A DNA stretch of 51,665 nucleotides from Flavobacteriaceae bacterium (GTDB taxonomy: Bacteria; Bacteroidota; Bacteroidia; Flavobacteriales; Flavobacteriaceae). Each line of letters begins with the position of its first letter. The first letter of the stretch is position 1. Made by a program: the position numbers and the translations under genes. Where the stretch lies: contig JANTFO010000003.1 of NCBI GenBank assembly GCA_024763365.1, positions 1 to 51,665 on the forward strand, given 5' to 3'. The notes beneath the pieces were generated by a model, which made no database searches, was not told where the DNA came from, and saw only the letters and a program-made list of their open reading frames with translations. Shown here in pieces: positions 29,720 through 38,712 of this stretch.

Positions 29720-31516
29720 ATGGCAGCAAAAGAACTCGTAAAAGGGGGTGAATTTTTACTAAAAGATCCCGATATAGATAATTCCTTTATTCCCGAAGAA
29801 TTTGACGAAGAACAAAAGATGATTGTACAGACCTGTGAGGATTTCCTGGAAACAGAAGTCTATCCCAATCTCGATAGGATAGATGCTCAGGAAGTTGGTC
29901 TCATGCCCAGCCTGCTTGACAAAGCTGGTGAACTAGGCCTTTTGGGTATTTCTGTGCCGGAAAAATATGAGGGTTTTAACCAGGACTTTTTAACTAATAT
30001 GCGCGCTAATGAGTCTATTGGTGCAGCCAACTCTTTCTCCGTTGCTTTTATGTGTCATACCGGTATCGGGACATTACCAATTTTATACTATGGTAATGAC
30101 GAACAAAAACAAAAATATGTACCGAAATTGGCAACGGGTGAATTGAAAGCTTCCTATTGTTTGACAGAACCCGGTTCTGGTTCAGATGCCAATTCGGGTA
30201 CAACCAGTGCCACTTTATCTGAAGATGGGAAATATTATATCCTTAACGGTCAAAAAATGTGGATTACCAACGGTGGTTTTTCAAATGTTCATACCGTATT
30301 TGCAAAGGTAGATAAAGACCGTGTCTTTAGTGCATTTATCGTGGAAGCAGATTGGGAAGGCGTGGAAATTAATACCGAAGAAAAGAAAATGGGTATTAAA
30401 GGCTCCTCGACCGTTCAAATATTTTACAACAATGTAAAAGTACCCGTGGAAAACATGTTGGGTAGGAGAGGGGAAGGCTTCCGTATAGCGCTGAACATCT
30501 TGCATATAGGCCGTATCAAACTAGGTGCTACAGTATTAGGTGGTGCCAAAAGAAATATTACGCATTCTGTTAATTATGCAAACGAAAGGATACAATTTGG
30601 CCAACCTATTTCAAATTTTGGTCTGATCCGTTACAAACTGGCAGAACAGCTTATCCAGACTTTTGTCGCTGAATCGGCTGTTTATAAAGCTAGTAAAGAA
30701 ATCAATGATATGATCAATGCCATGATGGAAGAAGGCGTACCCCATGGTAAAGCCAATATTGAGGGTTCTGCAGAATTTGCCATAGAATGTGCCTTGCTCA
30801 AAGTCTTGGGTTCTGAGTCATTGGACTATGTGGTGGATGAAGCGGTTCAGATATATGGTGGACTTGGTTTCTCTGCAGATGCGCCGGTAGACCGTGCGTA
30901 TCGAGATTCCCGTATCAACCGTATCTTTGAAGGAACTAATGAGATCAATAGGCTTTTAGTGGTAGATACCACCTTAAAACGTGCCATGAAAGGTATCATT
31001 GATTTATTTGACAAAGAAGAAGAAGTTTTAAAACATATTGGTGAAATACATAAAAATGTTCAATCAGAAGATTATTATGGTGAAAAACTAGCTTATTTAC
31101 AAAACTTCAAAGACCTCTTGATGTTGGTGCTCAAAAAAGCTGCTGATACTTTTGGTCGTCAATTTGTACAAGAACAGCAGATATGGCAAAACCTATCTAA
31201 TATGATCATAGCCTTATATGCAGCAGAAGCAACTTACGTAAGAGTAAATAAATTAGAAAAACTGCAAAAAGAAGGGCGTACTGACTTGAAAGATATGCGT
31301 TTGTACAAGCATATTTTGGATGTGTATATGTATGATGCCGCTGCCGAAATCCGTAAAGAAGCTACTGACGCAGTCAATTCATTCGCAGAAGTTGACGAAC
31401 AAAAATTACTTTTGGATGCTGTGGAAGCCTATACTAAAGTAAATTCTGTTAATGTCAAAGTAGCACGTCAGGAATTAGCCCAGGAGTTGATAGAGGATAA
31501 CAGATACAAATTCTAA
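29720..31516 (+). CDS. Acyl-CoA dehydrogenase
   Basis: 598 aa; YCLTEPGSGSDANS, KMWITNGGFSNVHTVFAK, RINRIFEGTNEINRLL. Confidence 0.95.
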   Translation: MAAKELVKGGEFLLKDPDIDNSFIPEEFDEEQKMIVQTCEDFLETEVYPNLDRIDAQEVGLMPSLLDKAGELGLLGISVPEKYEGFNQDFLTNMRANESIGAANSFSVAFMCHTGIGTLPILYYGNDEQKQKYVPKLATGELKASYCLTEPGSGSDANSGTTSATLSEDGKYYILNGQKMWITNGGFSNVHTVFAKVDKDRVFSAFIVEADWEGVEINTEEKKMGIKGSSTVQIFYNNVKVPVENMLGRRGEGFRIALNILHIGRIKLGATVLGGAKRNITHSVNYANERIQFGQPISNFGLIRYKLAEQLIQTFVAESAVYKASKEINDMINAMMEEGVPHGKANIEGSAEFAIECALLKVLGSESLDYVVDEAVQIYGGLGFSADAPVDRAYRDSRINRIFEGTNEINRLLVVDTTLKRAMKGIIDLFDKEEEVLKHIGEIHKNVQSEDYYGEKLAYLQNFKDLLMLVLKKAADTFGRQFVQEQQIWQNLSNMIIALYAAEATYVRVNKLEKLQKEGRTDLKDMRLYKHILDVYMYDAAAEIRKEATDAVNSFAEVDEQKLLLDAVEAYTKVNSVNVKVARQELAQELIEDNRYKF

Positions 31517-31609
31517 CAAATTTTTTAACAGTTTTTAAACGCTGCTCAAATATATTTACTTGGGTAGCGTTTTCTTTATTTATACCTTTACCTTTTTAAA
31601 ACAATTTAG

Positions 31610-32740
31610 ATGAAACCGGTAACTCAAATTGTAGAAGTTACAACACATAATCAACTCAAAGCCTTTGTGAAATTCCCTTTTAGGTTGTATAAAAACAATC
31701 CTTACTGGGTGCCTCCTTTGATACAAGATGAAATGGATTTTTTTAACTCGGAGAAGAATCCATCCTACAAAGAAGCTGAAGTTCAGTTATTTATGGCTGT
31801 TAGGGGTAAAAAGGTAGTTGGAAGGATAGCCCTTATTATCAATAAAAAAGAAGTGGAACAACTACAATTAAAGAAATTACGTTTTGGCTGGTTTGATTTT
31901 ATTGATGACCAGGAAGTATCTAAAATGTTATTGGACAAAGCTTTTGAAATTGGCAAAGAAAAAGGCATGGATCATCTGGAAGGTCCTATGGGTTTTACCA
32001 ATATGGACAAAGTAGGGGTATTGACTGAGGGTTACGAGGAACTGAGTACGATGATCACCTGGTATAACTTTCCTTATTATGTTCAGCATTTTGAAAAAAT
32101 GCACTTTGAAAAAGCTAAAGAGTGGTTGGAGTTCTATTTTTACACTAAGGATATTGCGTACGACCAATACGAAAATATGTCAGAACGAATCCAAAAAAGG
32201 TATCAACTAAAATTGGTTTCGTTTAAATCCTCCCGGGAAATCATGCCTTATGCAAATAAAATATTTGATTTATTAGACGTAACTTATAGTAAATTAGCTT
32301 CTTATGTGCCACTTACCTCAGAGCAAGTAGAATATTTTAAAAACAAATATATTCCGCTCATTGACCCCGATTTTATAAAGATTGTAGAGAATGAGGATGG
32401 TGAAACCATTGCTTTCGCTATAACGATGCCTTCCTATGCCAAAGCATTGCTAAAAGCCAAAGGTAAAATGTGGCCATTTGGTTTTATACATTTTTTAAAA
32501 GCACGAAAAAATACCAAAGAAGTTTTGTTTTACCTTATAGGTATTCATCCCGATTATCAGAAAAAAGGAGTGATTTTTATGCTTTTCGATGCTTATGCCA
32601 AAGCCTACAATAAGAGAGGGATAGAAAAAGCCATCAGGACCCCCGAATTGGCAGATAACAAAGATATCCAAAGACTGTGGAAAGCATTTAACCCGGTCAA
32701 CCATAAAAAAAGATGCACCTACCGTAAATCGATCACCTAA
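31610..32740 (+). CDS. GNAT-like acyltransferase family conserved protein
   Basis: 376 aa; FRLYKNNPYWVPPLIQDEMDFF, GVLTEGYEELSTM, IGIHPDYQKKGVIFMLFDAYAKAY. Confidence 0.7.
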   Translation: MKPVTQIVEVTTHNQLKAFVKFPFRLYKNNPYWVPPLIQDEMDFFNSEKNPSYKEAEVQLFMAVRGKKVVGRIALIINKKEVEQLQLKKLRFGWFDFIDDQEVSKMLLDKAFEIGKEKGMDHLEGPMGFTNMDKVGVLTEGYEELSTMITWYNFPYYVQHFEKMHFEKAKEWLEFYFYTKDIAYDQYENMSERIQKRYQLKLVSFKSSREIMPYANKIFDLLDVTYSKLASYVPLTSEQVEYFKNKYIPLIDPDFIKIVENEDGETIAFAITMPSYAKALLKAKGKMWPFGFIHFLKARKNTKEVLFYLIGIHPDYQKKGVIFMLFDAYAKAYNKRGIEKAIRTPELADNKDIQRLWKAFNPVNHKKRCTYRKSIT

Positions 32741-32742
32741 AC

Positions 32743-32772
32743 TTGTTCAAACCAAAGAATAGCTTATTTTTG
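32743..32772 (+). promoter_or_regulatory. Bacteroidetes-type promoter TTG-N19-TATTTTTG
   Basis: TTG 32743-32745, TATTTTTG 32765-32772; 6 nt before the ATG at 32779. Confidence 0.65.
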
Positions 32773-32778
32773 AACCGT

Positions 32779-33288
32779 ATGAAAAAACTAACGATTTTTA
32801 TAGTATTTCTTTTTTCCTTTTTCATGGCTTGTGACGATGGTGATTTTGATGAGCCAGTATTTGACTTTGAATCTACGCTAAAGTCTTGTAATGCTTATGT
32901 TTTATACCGTACCAATTCAGAAAATACGGAAGCTTTGATATTATCTATTGACGATTCAGTATTTCCTGATACAGAAGGTGTTAAAGAAGTCAATTTGACT
33001 AGGGATATGGTACGTTACCGTATTTTTGATGAGGCAGTTGGTACGGATTATTTTTGTGCTGATGTGCCTCCTTTAAGCCCTCAGGTAATCAAAGAATGGG
33101 CTTCCATCTCCGGTAGTGGATATGTAGAGATTACAACAAGCTTTGAGTATAATGAACAGCATGAATTATCAGCCTATATTTATGATATGACCTTTAAAAA
33201 TTTGCTTTTGGAAAGTGGGGACAAGCAATTGGTTTTTGATACTTATGAGTTTGGAAGCTTTAAAGTAAGTGTATCTAAATTACAATAA
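32779..33288 (+). CDS. Hypothetical lipoprotein
   Basis: MKKLTIFIVFLFSFFMAC lipoprotein signal; start corrected from TTG at 32743. Confidence 0.75.
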   Translation: MKKLTIFIVFLFSFFMACDDGDFDEPVFDFESTLKSCNAYVLYRTNSENTEALILSIDDSVFPDTEGVKEVNLTRDMVRYRIFDEAVGTDYFCADVPPLSPQVIKEWASISGSGYVEITTSFEYNEQHELSAYIYDMTFKNLLLESGDKQLVFDTYEFGSFKVSVSKLQ

Positions 33289-33329
33289 GTTGCCTTAGTT
33301 ATAGTTATTATTATAGTAAAGAAAAATTT

Positions 33330-34403
33330 ATGAGAATTCAGATAAGTCTTTGTATTTTTTTAATAAGCACAACACTAGTTTTTGGGCAATCCATCCGCAA
33401 GTACTCTAACGAGTTTTTGAGTATCGGGGTTGACGCACAAGCCATGGCTATGGGTAATGCTGTAGTAGGGCAGGTACAGGGAGTAAGTGCCGGATATTGG
33501 AACCCAGCCGGATTAGTGTCAGTTGAGGATAATCAGTTGGGCTTGATGCATGCAGCCTATTTTGCTAATATTGCTCAGTACGATTATGCAGCTTATGCCA
33601 TGCCGGTCAGGAAAAATACGGCTATGGCATTTACCTTGCTTCGTTTTGGTGTAGATGATATTTTAGATACTACCGAACTTATTGATAGTGAGGGAAATAT
33701 AGATTACAATAAGATAAACCTCTTTAATGCAGCCGACTATGCTTTTCAGTTTTCTTTTGCCAAAAAGCAGATCTTTAAAGACATGGATATGGGTTTTTCT
33801 GCTAAACTTATTCATCGAAGAATTGGGAAGTTTGCTACTTCTTATGGCTTTGGTTTGGATGCCGGACTGCAATGGCATAGAAAGAATTGGCACTATGGGG
33901 TAATGGTACGTGATATTACGACTACTTTTAATGTATGGCAAATTAATAATGAGAAATTTGCATCAATCCAGAATGCTATTCCGGGAGAAAATCAAGAATT
34001 GCCGGAAACTACAGAGATCACAATTCCCAAAGCCCAGTTGGGCGTAGCCAAAGATTGGCAAATTACCCATTATATAGGATTGCAAACGGCACTACAAGCC
34101 AATATGCGTTTTGTGCAAACCAATGATATCATCAGTTCCTCTTTTGTGAGTATTGAACCGGCCTTTGGTTTTGAAGCCGATTTTGAAAAAACCATTTTTT
34201 TGCGAGGAGGAATCAATAACTTACAGGAAACTGTCAATTATGACCAAGGCCAATCGATCAGTTTTCAACCGAATGTGGGGGTAGGATTTCGCTATAACGG
34301 TATTCAGGTGGATTATGCTTTGACAAATATTGCCAGTGTGGGTAATGCTTTATACAGCAATATATTCTCCTTAAAAATTGATTTTGAAGCTTTTAGGGAT
34401 TAA
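33330..34403 (+). CDS. PorV/PorQ-like (UPF0164/T9SS-associated) outer membrane protein
   Basis: Signal peptide; NEFLSIGVDAQAMAMGNAVVGQVQGVSAGYWNPAGLV. Confidence 0.78.
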   Translation: MRIQISLCIFLISTTLVFGQSIRKYSNEFLSIGVDAQAMAMGNAVVGQVQGVSAGYWNPAGLVSVEDNQLGLMHAAYFANIAQYDYAAYAMPVRKNTAMAFTLLRFGVDDILDTTELIDSEGNIDYNKINLFNAADYAFQFSFAKKQIFKDMDMGFSAKLIHRRIGKFATSYGFGLDAGLQWHRKNWHYGVMVRDITTTFNVWQINNEKFASIQNAIPGENQELPETTEITIPKAQLGVAKDWQITHYIGLQTALQANMRFVQTNDIISSSFVSIEPAFGFEADFEKTIFLRGGINNLQETVNYDQGQSISFQPNVGVGFRYNGIQVDYALTNIASVGNALYSNIFSLKIDFEAFRD

Positions 34404-34957
34404 ATATTTTTAATACTGAGAGTTGTTAATTTTTCAAATGATTTGATCTTTGTATTAAGCATCTAAAATACACCAAATTTTCAACAACAAGCGTTAGAAT
34501 CACAACATTAACTGGTGTTTAAATTATTATTAGTTTGTTTTTCAGATTGCAAAACATCAATATTTATTCTTTTAAAGGTGTTTTACCTTTTATCATTTTT
34601 AATTCCTTTATACGCTTTGAAAACTTGATTGTATATGAAGAAAAATTTTAACCAAATTACCTGTTAAACAACAAGATCGTTGGTCAAAATATACCTAAAA
34701 TCAAACCCTTGTTGGATATGTCTATGCTTTAGTAAATTGTGCTTATCACTCTATATTTTTACTGTAATCAAAATGTTCTATCCTTTATGCATATATTCAT
34801 CGAAAAAGTACGATTAGAATTGTAAAACTATACTTAGGCATAATGAAACAGAATATATTTTGTACTATTGGTAATTAAGATAGGGAAAAATGTAATTGAA
34901 TTTTTGGTAAGTTGGGCTTTCTGTATGCCGCACAATATTAAAATACTTTCCTTCCCA

Positions 34958-36418
34958 TTACTTATAGACAACCTCTTGCAATAAGTTCTTTTCCACATAC
35001 ATTTCTTGTTCAAATTTTGCAGCATGAGGCAGGCTTTTATTTTTATGGGTGATACCATCGATTTGTTTGGTCGTGCCATAAAGTATATATTCTACAGCAG
35101 CTGCTGTAAAAGGCTCTGTAATTTCGCCCAAAGTACCCATACTACCGGGATATTCATTAAATGGAGCATCCGGGGCAAAGCCTGTAGTGGAGTAGTTCCC
35201 ATCGCGGTTGGCTTCTATCAATATGATGGGTTGTATCGCCCAATTGTGGGCTGTATTAACATTATTTCTTGAAAAATTTGCTGAATCGTAAAGGGTAGCA
35301 GAAGCTACATATTTTCCAACGGTAGTTTCACCAATTGTATATACATTAATATATGGTTTTAACGCATTGATTACCAACTCACTGGCAGAGGCCGTGTCGT
35401 CTGTCGTAAGTACATAGAGGCTGTTTAGATTTAAGTGGTTAATAGCTGTACCATTGTTCATTTCACTTACAAAAGAATTGACCAGGCTTTCTGGGTCGTT
35501 TTCTTCAATGTAACTTTGATTTTTATCATTCCATATCTCCTTGGTCACAACATTGCCTGTAAACTGCCCTGTGATCATGCTGCATAGATAAACGGCTGTT
35601 CGCACGGAACCGCCGCCATTGTAACGTAGATCCAATATCAAATTATCAATTCCTTCACTTTGGAAAACGCCAAAAGCATCATTGAGGTCTTCATCATAAT
35701 CCGAAGTGAAGGAATTGTACATCAGATAACCGATTTTTTGTCCGTCAACTTCAAATACGGATTGCTCATGAACCGGGTTTTCTGCATAATCGGCATTGAC
35801 TAGATTAACCGTTTCTCCGGTAGGTGTAATGACAGCATTATCATTACTATCTTGACTAAAAGTTCCTAAATCAACTGAAAAACTATCTGATCGGAATATT
35901 AGATCTACATAGTTATCTACATTTAAGAGCGTCCCATTTACAGTGTCAAAAACATCACCTCTTTCAATTCCTTTTACATCTGCATCACTACCCGGTAATA
36001 CATATTTGACTAAGGCAAAAATTTGATTACTTACGTTATTCGAATCTTTATAATACAGTATTATTCTGGCACCGGATGTTTTTCTAAGTCCACTAAAATA
36101 AGCTTCAAGAGCCACGTAATCATCTGTAATCCAAGACCATTTGTCAATATTGTCCGGATCAAAAACTAAACTATTGAAAAATTCATTAGGATCAGGATAA
36201 TCATCAAGGTAGCTATACAATTCACGCTGAGTAGTAAAACGCTCGTCATCTAACACAGGAATTTCTTGCTGCCATAGATAATAGGCGTTCATACCTTTCC
36301 AGATAAAATCATCAATTTCTGTAGATAGGTTTACATTATCTCTTTCTGTTCTAGTACAACTAATTCCGAAAAGAATGAAAACTAAACTAATAATAGAAAG
36401 CCATTTGATTTGTGTCAT
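34958..36418 (-). CDS. S41-family (C-terminal processing) peptidase lipoprotein
   Basis: MTQIKWLSIISLVFILFGISC lipobox, start at 36418; PDZ-like region, LILDLRYNGGGSV, TDDTASASELVINAL. Confidence 0.88.
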   Translation of the reverse strand: MTQIKWLSIISLVFILFGISCTRTERDNVNLSTEIDDFIWKGMNAYYLWQQEIPVLDDERFTTQRELYSYLDDYPDPNEFFNSLVFDPDNIDKWSWITDDYVALEAYFSGLRKTSGARIILYYKDSNNVSNQIFALVKYVLPGSDADVKGIERGDVFDTVNGTLLNVDNYVDLIFRSDSFSVDLGTFSQDSNDNAVITPTGETVNLVNADYAENPVHEQSVFEVDGQKIGYLMYNSFTSDYDEDLNDAFGVFQSEGIDNLILDLRYNGGGSVRTAVYLCSMITGQFTGNVVTKEIWNDKNQSYIEENDPESLVNSFVSEMNNGTAINHLNLNSLYVLTTDDTASASELVINALKPYINVYTIGETTVGKYVASATLYDSANFSRNNVNTAHNWAIQPIILIEANRDGNYSTTGFAPDAPFNEYPGSMGTLGEITEPFTAAAVEYILYGTTKQIDGITHKNKSLPHAAKFEQEMYVEKNLLQEVVYK

Positions 36419-36431
36419 AATTATTTTGTTT

Positions 36432-36923
36432 TTAATGGGCAATTCCTTTAATGTGTAATTTGAGATGTTCCAAATCACCGGATTCTTGGATCCAGCCAAA
36501 GTTAGCATCTTTTATGGCATCTAATTCATCAATATAGGGTTTGATATCTAATACTGGTGTTCTGTTAAAAGCATCAACGCCGGAAATGTATAATTTGTTG
36601 CCTTCAATTTTTTTAAGCTCCACAATACTTAAACCAATGGGATTAGGTCTATTGGGACTACGACTGGCAAAAACACCTACTTCTTTGTTTTGCGCCCATG
36701 GAGGTCTAACTTTCATTTTAGTGTCTCTAATCACTTTGTGAAGGTAGAATAAGACATATATATACTTAAAAGTCGATAGTTCTTTAAGTCCTCCCATATA
36801 TTTTTCATCTAATATGATGTAAAATTCTCCGGTAGTTTTTTTTTGAGATTGAAAAGGTGCTTGCTCCCGGTAAGGGGTATAAATATGACCTATGCTTTGC
36901 AAGCTGAAGTATTCCGGGCGCAT
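36432..36923 (-). CDS. trmO: TrmO/TsaA-family tRNA (m6t6A37) methyltransferase-like protein
   Basis: VRPPWAQNKEVGVFASRSPNRPNPIGLSIVEL, GVDAFNRTPVLDIKPYI; directly downstream of hypC. Confidence 0.88.
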   Translation of the reverse strand: MRPEYFSLQSIGHIYTPYREQAPFQSQKKTTGEFYIILDEKYMGGLKELSTFKYIYVLFYLHKVIRDTKMKVRPPWAQNKEVGVFASRSPNRPNPIGLSIVELKKIEGNKLYISGVDAFNRTPVLDIKPYIDELDAIKDANFGWIQESGDLEHLKLHIKGIAH

Positions 36924-36925
36924 GA

Positions 36926-37180
36926 TTAGGTATCTAAATCCAAATCGTCCAATTCATCCATTTGCATCAAAATATCCATCGTCTTTTTGGCTTCTTCTTC
37001 ATCTACAATGCTGATGGCACTACCAACATGAACCAATACATAATCTCCAATCTTTGCTTCAGAAAGCATGGCCAGATTCACTTCTTTAATAATACCGTTA
37101 AAGTCTACTTTAGCAAAACGGAATACCTCGTCAATTTGATTGTCAATGGAAATAATTTTTCCCGGGATGGCTAAACACAT
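36926..37180 (-). CDS. hypC: Hydrogenase maturation chaperone HypC
   Basis: MCLAIPGKIISI; VNLAMLSEAKIGDYVLVHVGSAISIVDEEEA. Confidence 0.95.
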   Translation of the reverse strand: MCLAIPGKIISIDNQIDEVFRFAKVDFNGIIKEVNLAMLSEAKIGDYVLVHVGSAISIVDEEEAKKTMDILMQMDELDDLDLDT

Positions 37181-37187
37181 ATATGAT

Positions 37188-37236
37188 AGTTAAAAGTTAA
37201 AAGTTGAAAGTTGAAAGTTGAAAGTTGAAAGTTCTG
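37188..37236. repeat. Heptanucleotide tandem array (AGTTGAA-like, 7 units)
   Basis: agttaaa x2, agttgaa x4, agttctg. Confidence 0.85.
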
Positions 37237-37251
37237 CCTACTGACGACTGG

Positions 37252-38052
37252 CTACTGACGATTGCTTACTGTTTTAAGCCACTTATACCAATCATTCATG
37301 CCCTCACCTTTGGTAGCAGATACTTCAAAAAACTCCAACTTAGGATTTACCCTGCGAGCATATTCTTTACATTTTTCGATATCAAAATCTACATAGGGGA
37401 GTAGGTCTGTCTTATTGATAATACATACTTGCGAACCGGCAAACATATCCGGATATTTGATAGGTTTATCCTCACCCTCAGTAACACTGATAATCACAAT
37501 TCGCTTATTTTCTCCCAAATCAAAAAGTGAAGGGCAAACAAGATTACCCACATTTTCTATCATCAGGATACTATTGTCATTAGGTGCTAATTTTTTAACG
37601 GCCGAGTATACCATATCACTTTCCAAATGACAGCCTTGTCCAGTATTTACCTGAACGACAGGCACTTTAAGTGCATCTATCCTATTGGCATCATTAAGCG
37701 TTTGCTGGTCTCCTTCAATCACGTAGAAATCCATTTCACTTTTGAGGTCAGCTAAAGTTTTCTCCAGAAAGGAAGTTTTACCCGATCCGGGAGAACTCAC
37801 CAAATTGAGTGTAAAAATATTTTTAGCTTCAAAATAACCACGATTACGGGCAGCTTCTACATCATTGAATTGTAAGATATCCTGCTCTAAATGTATATGA
37901 TCATGTGAATGCTCATGGCTATGGTCGTGATGATGATCATGATCGTGCATATGATCGTGGTGATCGTGTCCGTGAAGGTGTGTATGTTCTTTTTCACCCG
38001 GGCTTTGTATGGTGACTTCATTGTCATTACCACATCCGCAAGTTCCGCACAT
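37252..38052 (-). CDS. hypB: Hydrogenase nickel-incorporation GTPase HypB with N-terminal His-rich nickel-storage region
   Basis: MCGTCGCGND; His-rich tract; GTPase motifs SSPGSGKTSFLEKT, IENVGNLVCPS, INKTDLLPY. Confidence 0.96.
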   Translation of the reverse strand: MCGTCGCGNDNEVTIQSPGEKEHTHLHGHDHHDHMHDHDHHHDHSHEHSHDHIHLEQDILQFNDVEAARNRGYFEAKNIFTLNLVSSPGSGKTSFLEKTLADLKSEMDFYVIEGDQQTLNDANRIDALKVPVVQVNTGQGCHLESDMVYSAVKKLAPNDNSILMIENVGNLVCPSLFDLGENKRIVIISVTEGEDKPIKYPDMFAGSQVCIINKTDLLPYVDFDIEKCKEYARRVNPKLEFFEVSATKGEGMNDWYKWLKTVSNRQ

Positions 38053-38181
38053 ATCTACTGTCTTTAAAATGAATCATCAAATATATAAAAAATGTAAAAG
38101 TATGAGGTAATCTAAACCCTTTTTTAAATGATAATCTTGTTACAAAAAGATATAAGGAAAACCAAACTAAGTTTAGACTAA

Positions 38182-38616
38182 TTATTCAAAAATATTCTTG
38201 ATGTTTTTTAAAAGATGAGCCAAATTTTCTTTTGCTTTTTCCGTCATGCCAATAGCTAATTCAAAAGAATAACCGGATATACTCACGTTGTAACATTTTG
38301 GATAAGCATGATATATGGTTTGGCAAAGGCTTACAATACTTTCGGCACTCAATTCATGAGAGGTATAACTACCTTGGTCTATAGCCTTGGTTTTTTCAAA
38401 ATGGTAACCTTGTTCAAAATTCCTGATATCGGCGTCTATAAAATATACTTCTTGGTAATTGGCAATAAGCTCGGCATCTTCTACTTGTAGCTGATAGCGA
38501 TATTCTATATCATAATCATATTCGATGGATGGAGGCAATTGATCTAAAAAAGCCCAACCCAGACCGTCGTCTTGCCTGCCTTCATTGCCAATGCCGATAA
38601 GTAATTTTTTTTTCAT
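38182..38616 (-). CDS. [NiFe]-hydrogenase maturation protease (M52) for HoxH
   Basis: LLIGIGNEGRQDDGLGWAFLD, IDADI; next to hoxH. Confidence 0.87.
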   Translation of the reverse strand: MKKKLLIGIGNEGRQDDGLGWAFLDQLPPSIEYDYDIEYRYQLQVEDAELIANYQEVYFIDADIRNFEQGYHFEKTKAIDQGSYTSHELSAESIVSLCQTIYHAYPKCYNVSISGYSFELAIGMTEKAKENLAHLLKNIKNIFE

Positions 38617-38712
38617 TTCAAATCATGAATTTAAACTGCCTGAAAAGTAACTATTTCTTAAAATTTATAACTTTCCAAGCAGTTTTTAAATCCAAACTAA
38701 AACACAATTTTA

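Noticed and set aside
36419-36508. S41 peptidase/trmO overlap as an overlapping-gene pair
   Set aside because: The upstream extension is an ORF-caller artefact; MTQIKWLS...LFGISC at 36418 is a proper lipoprotein start, leaving a 13-nt gap after trmO.
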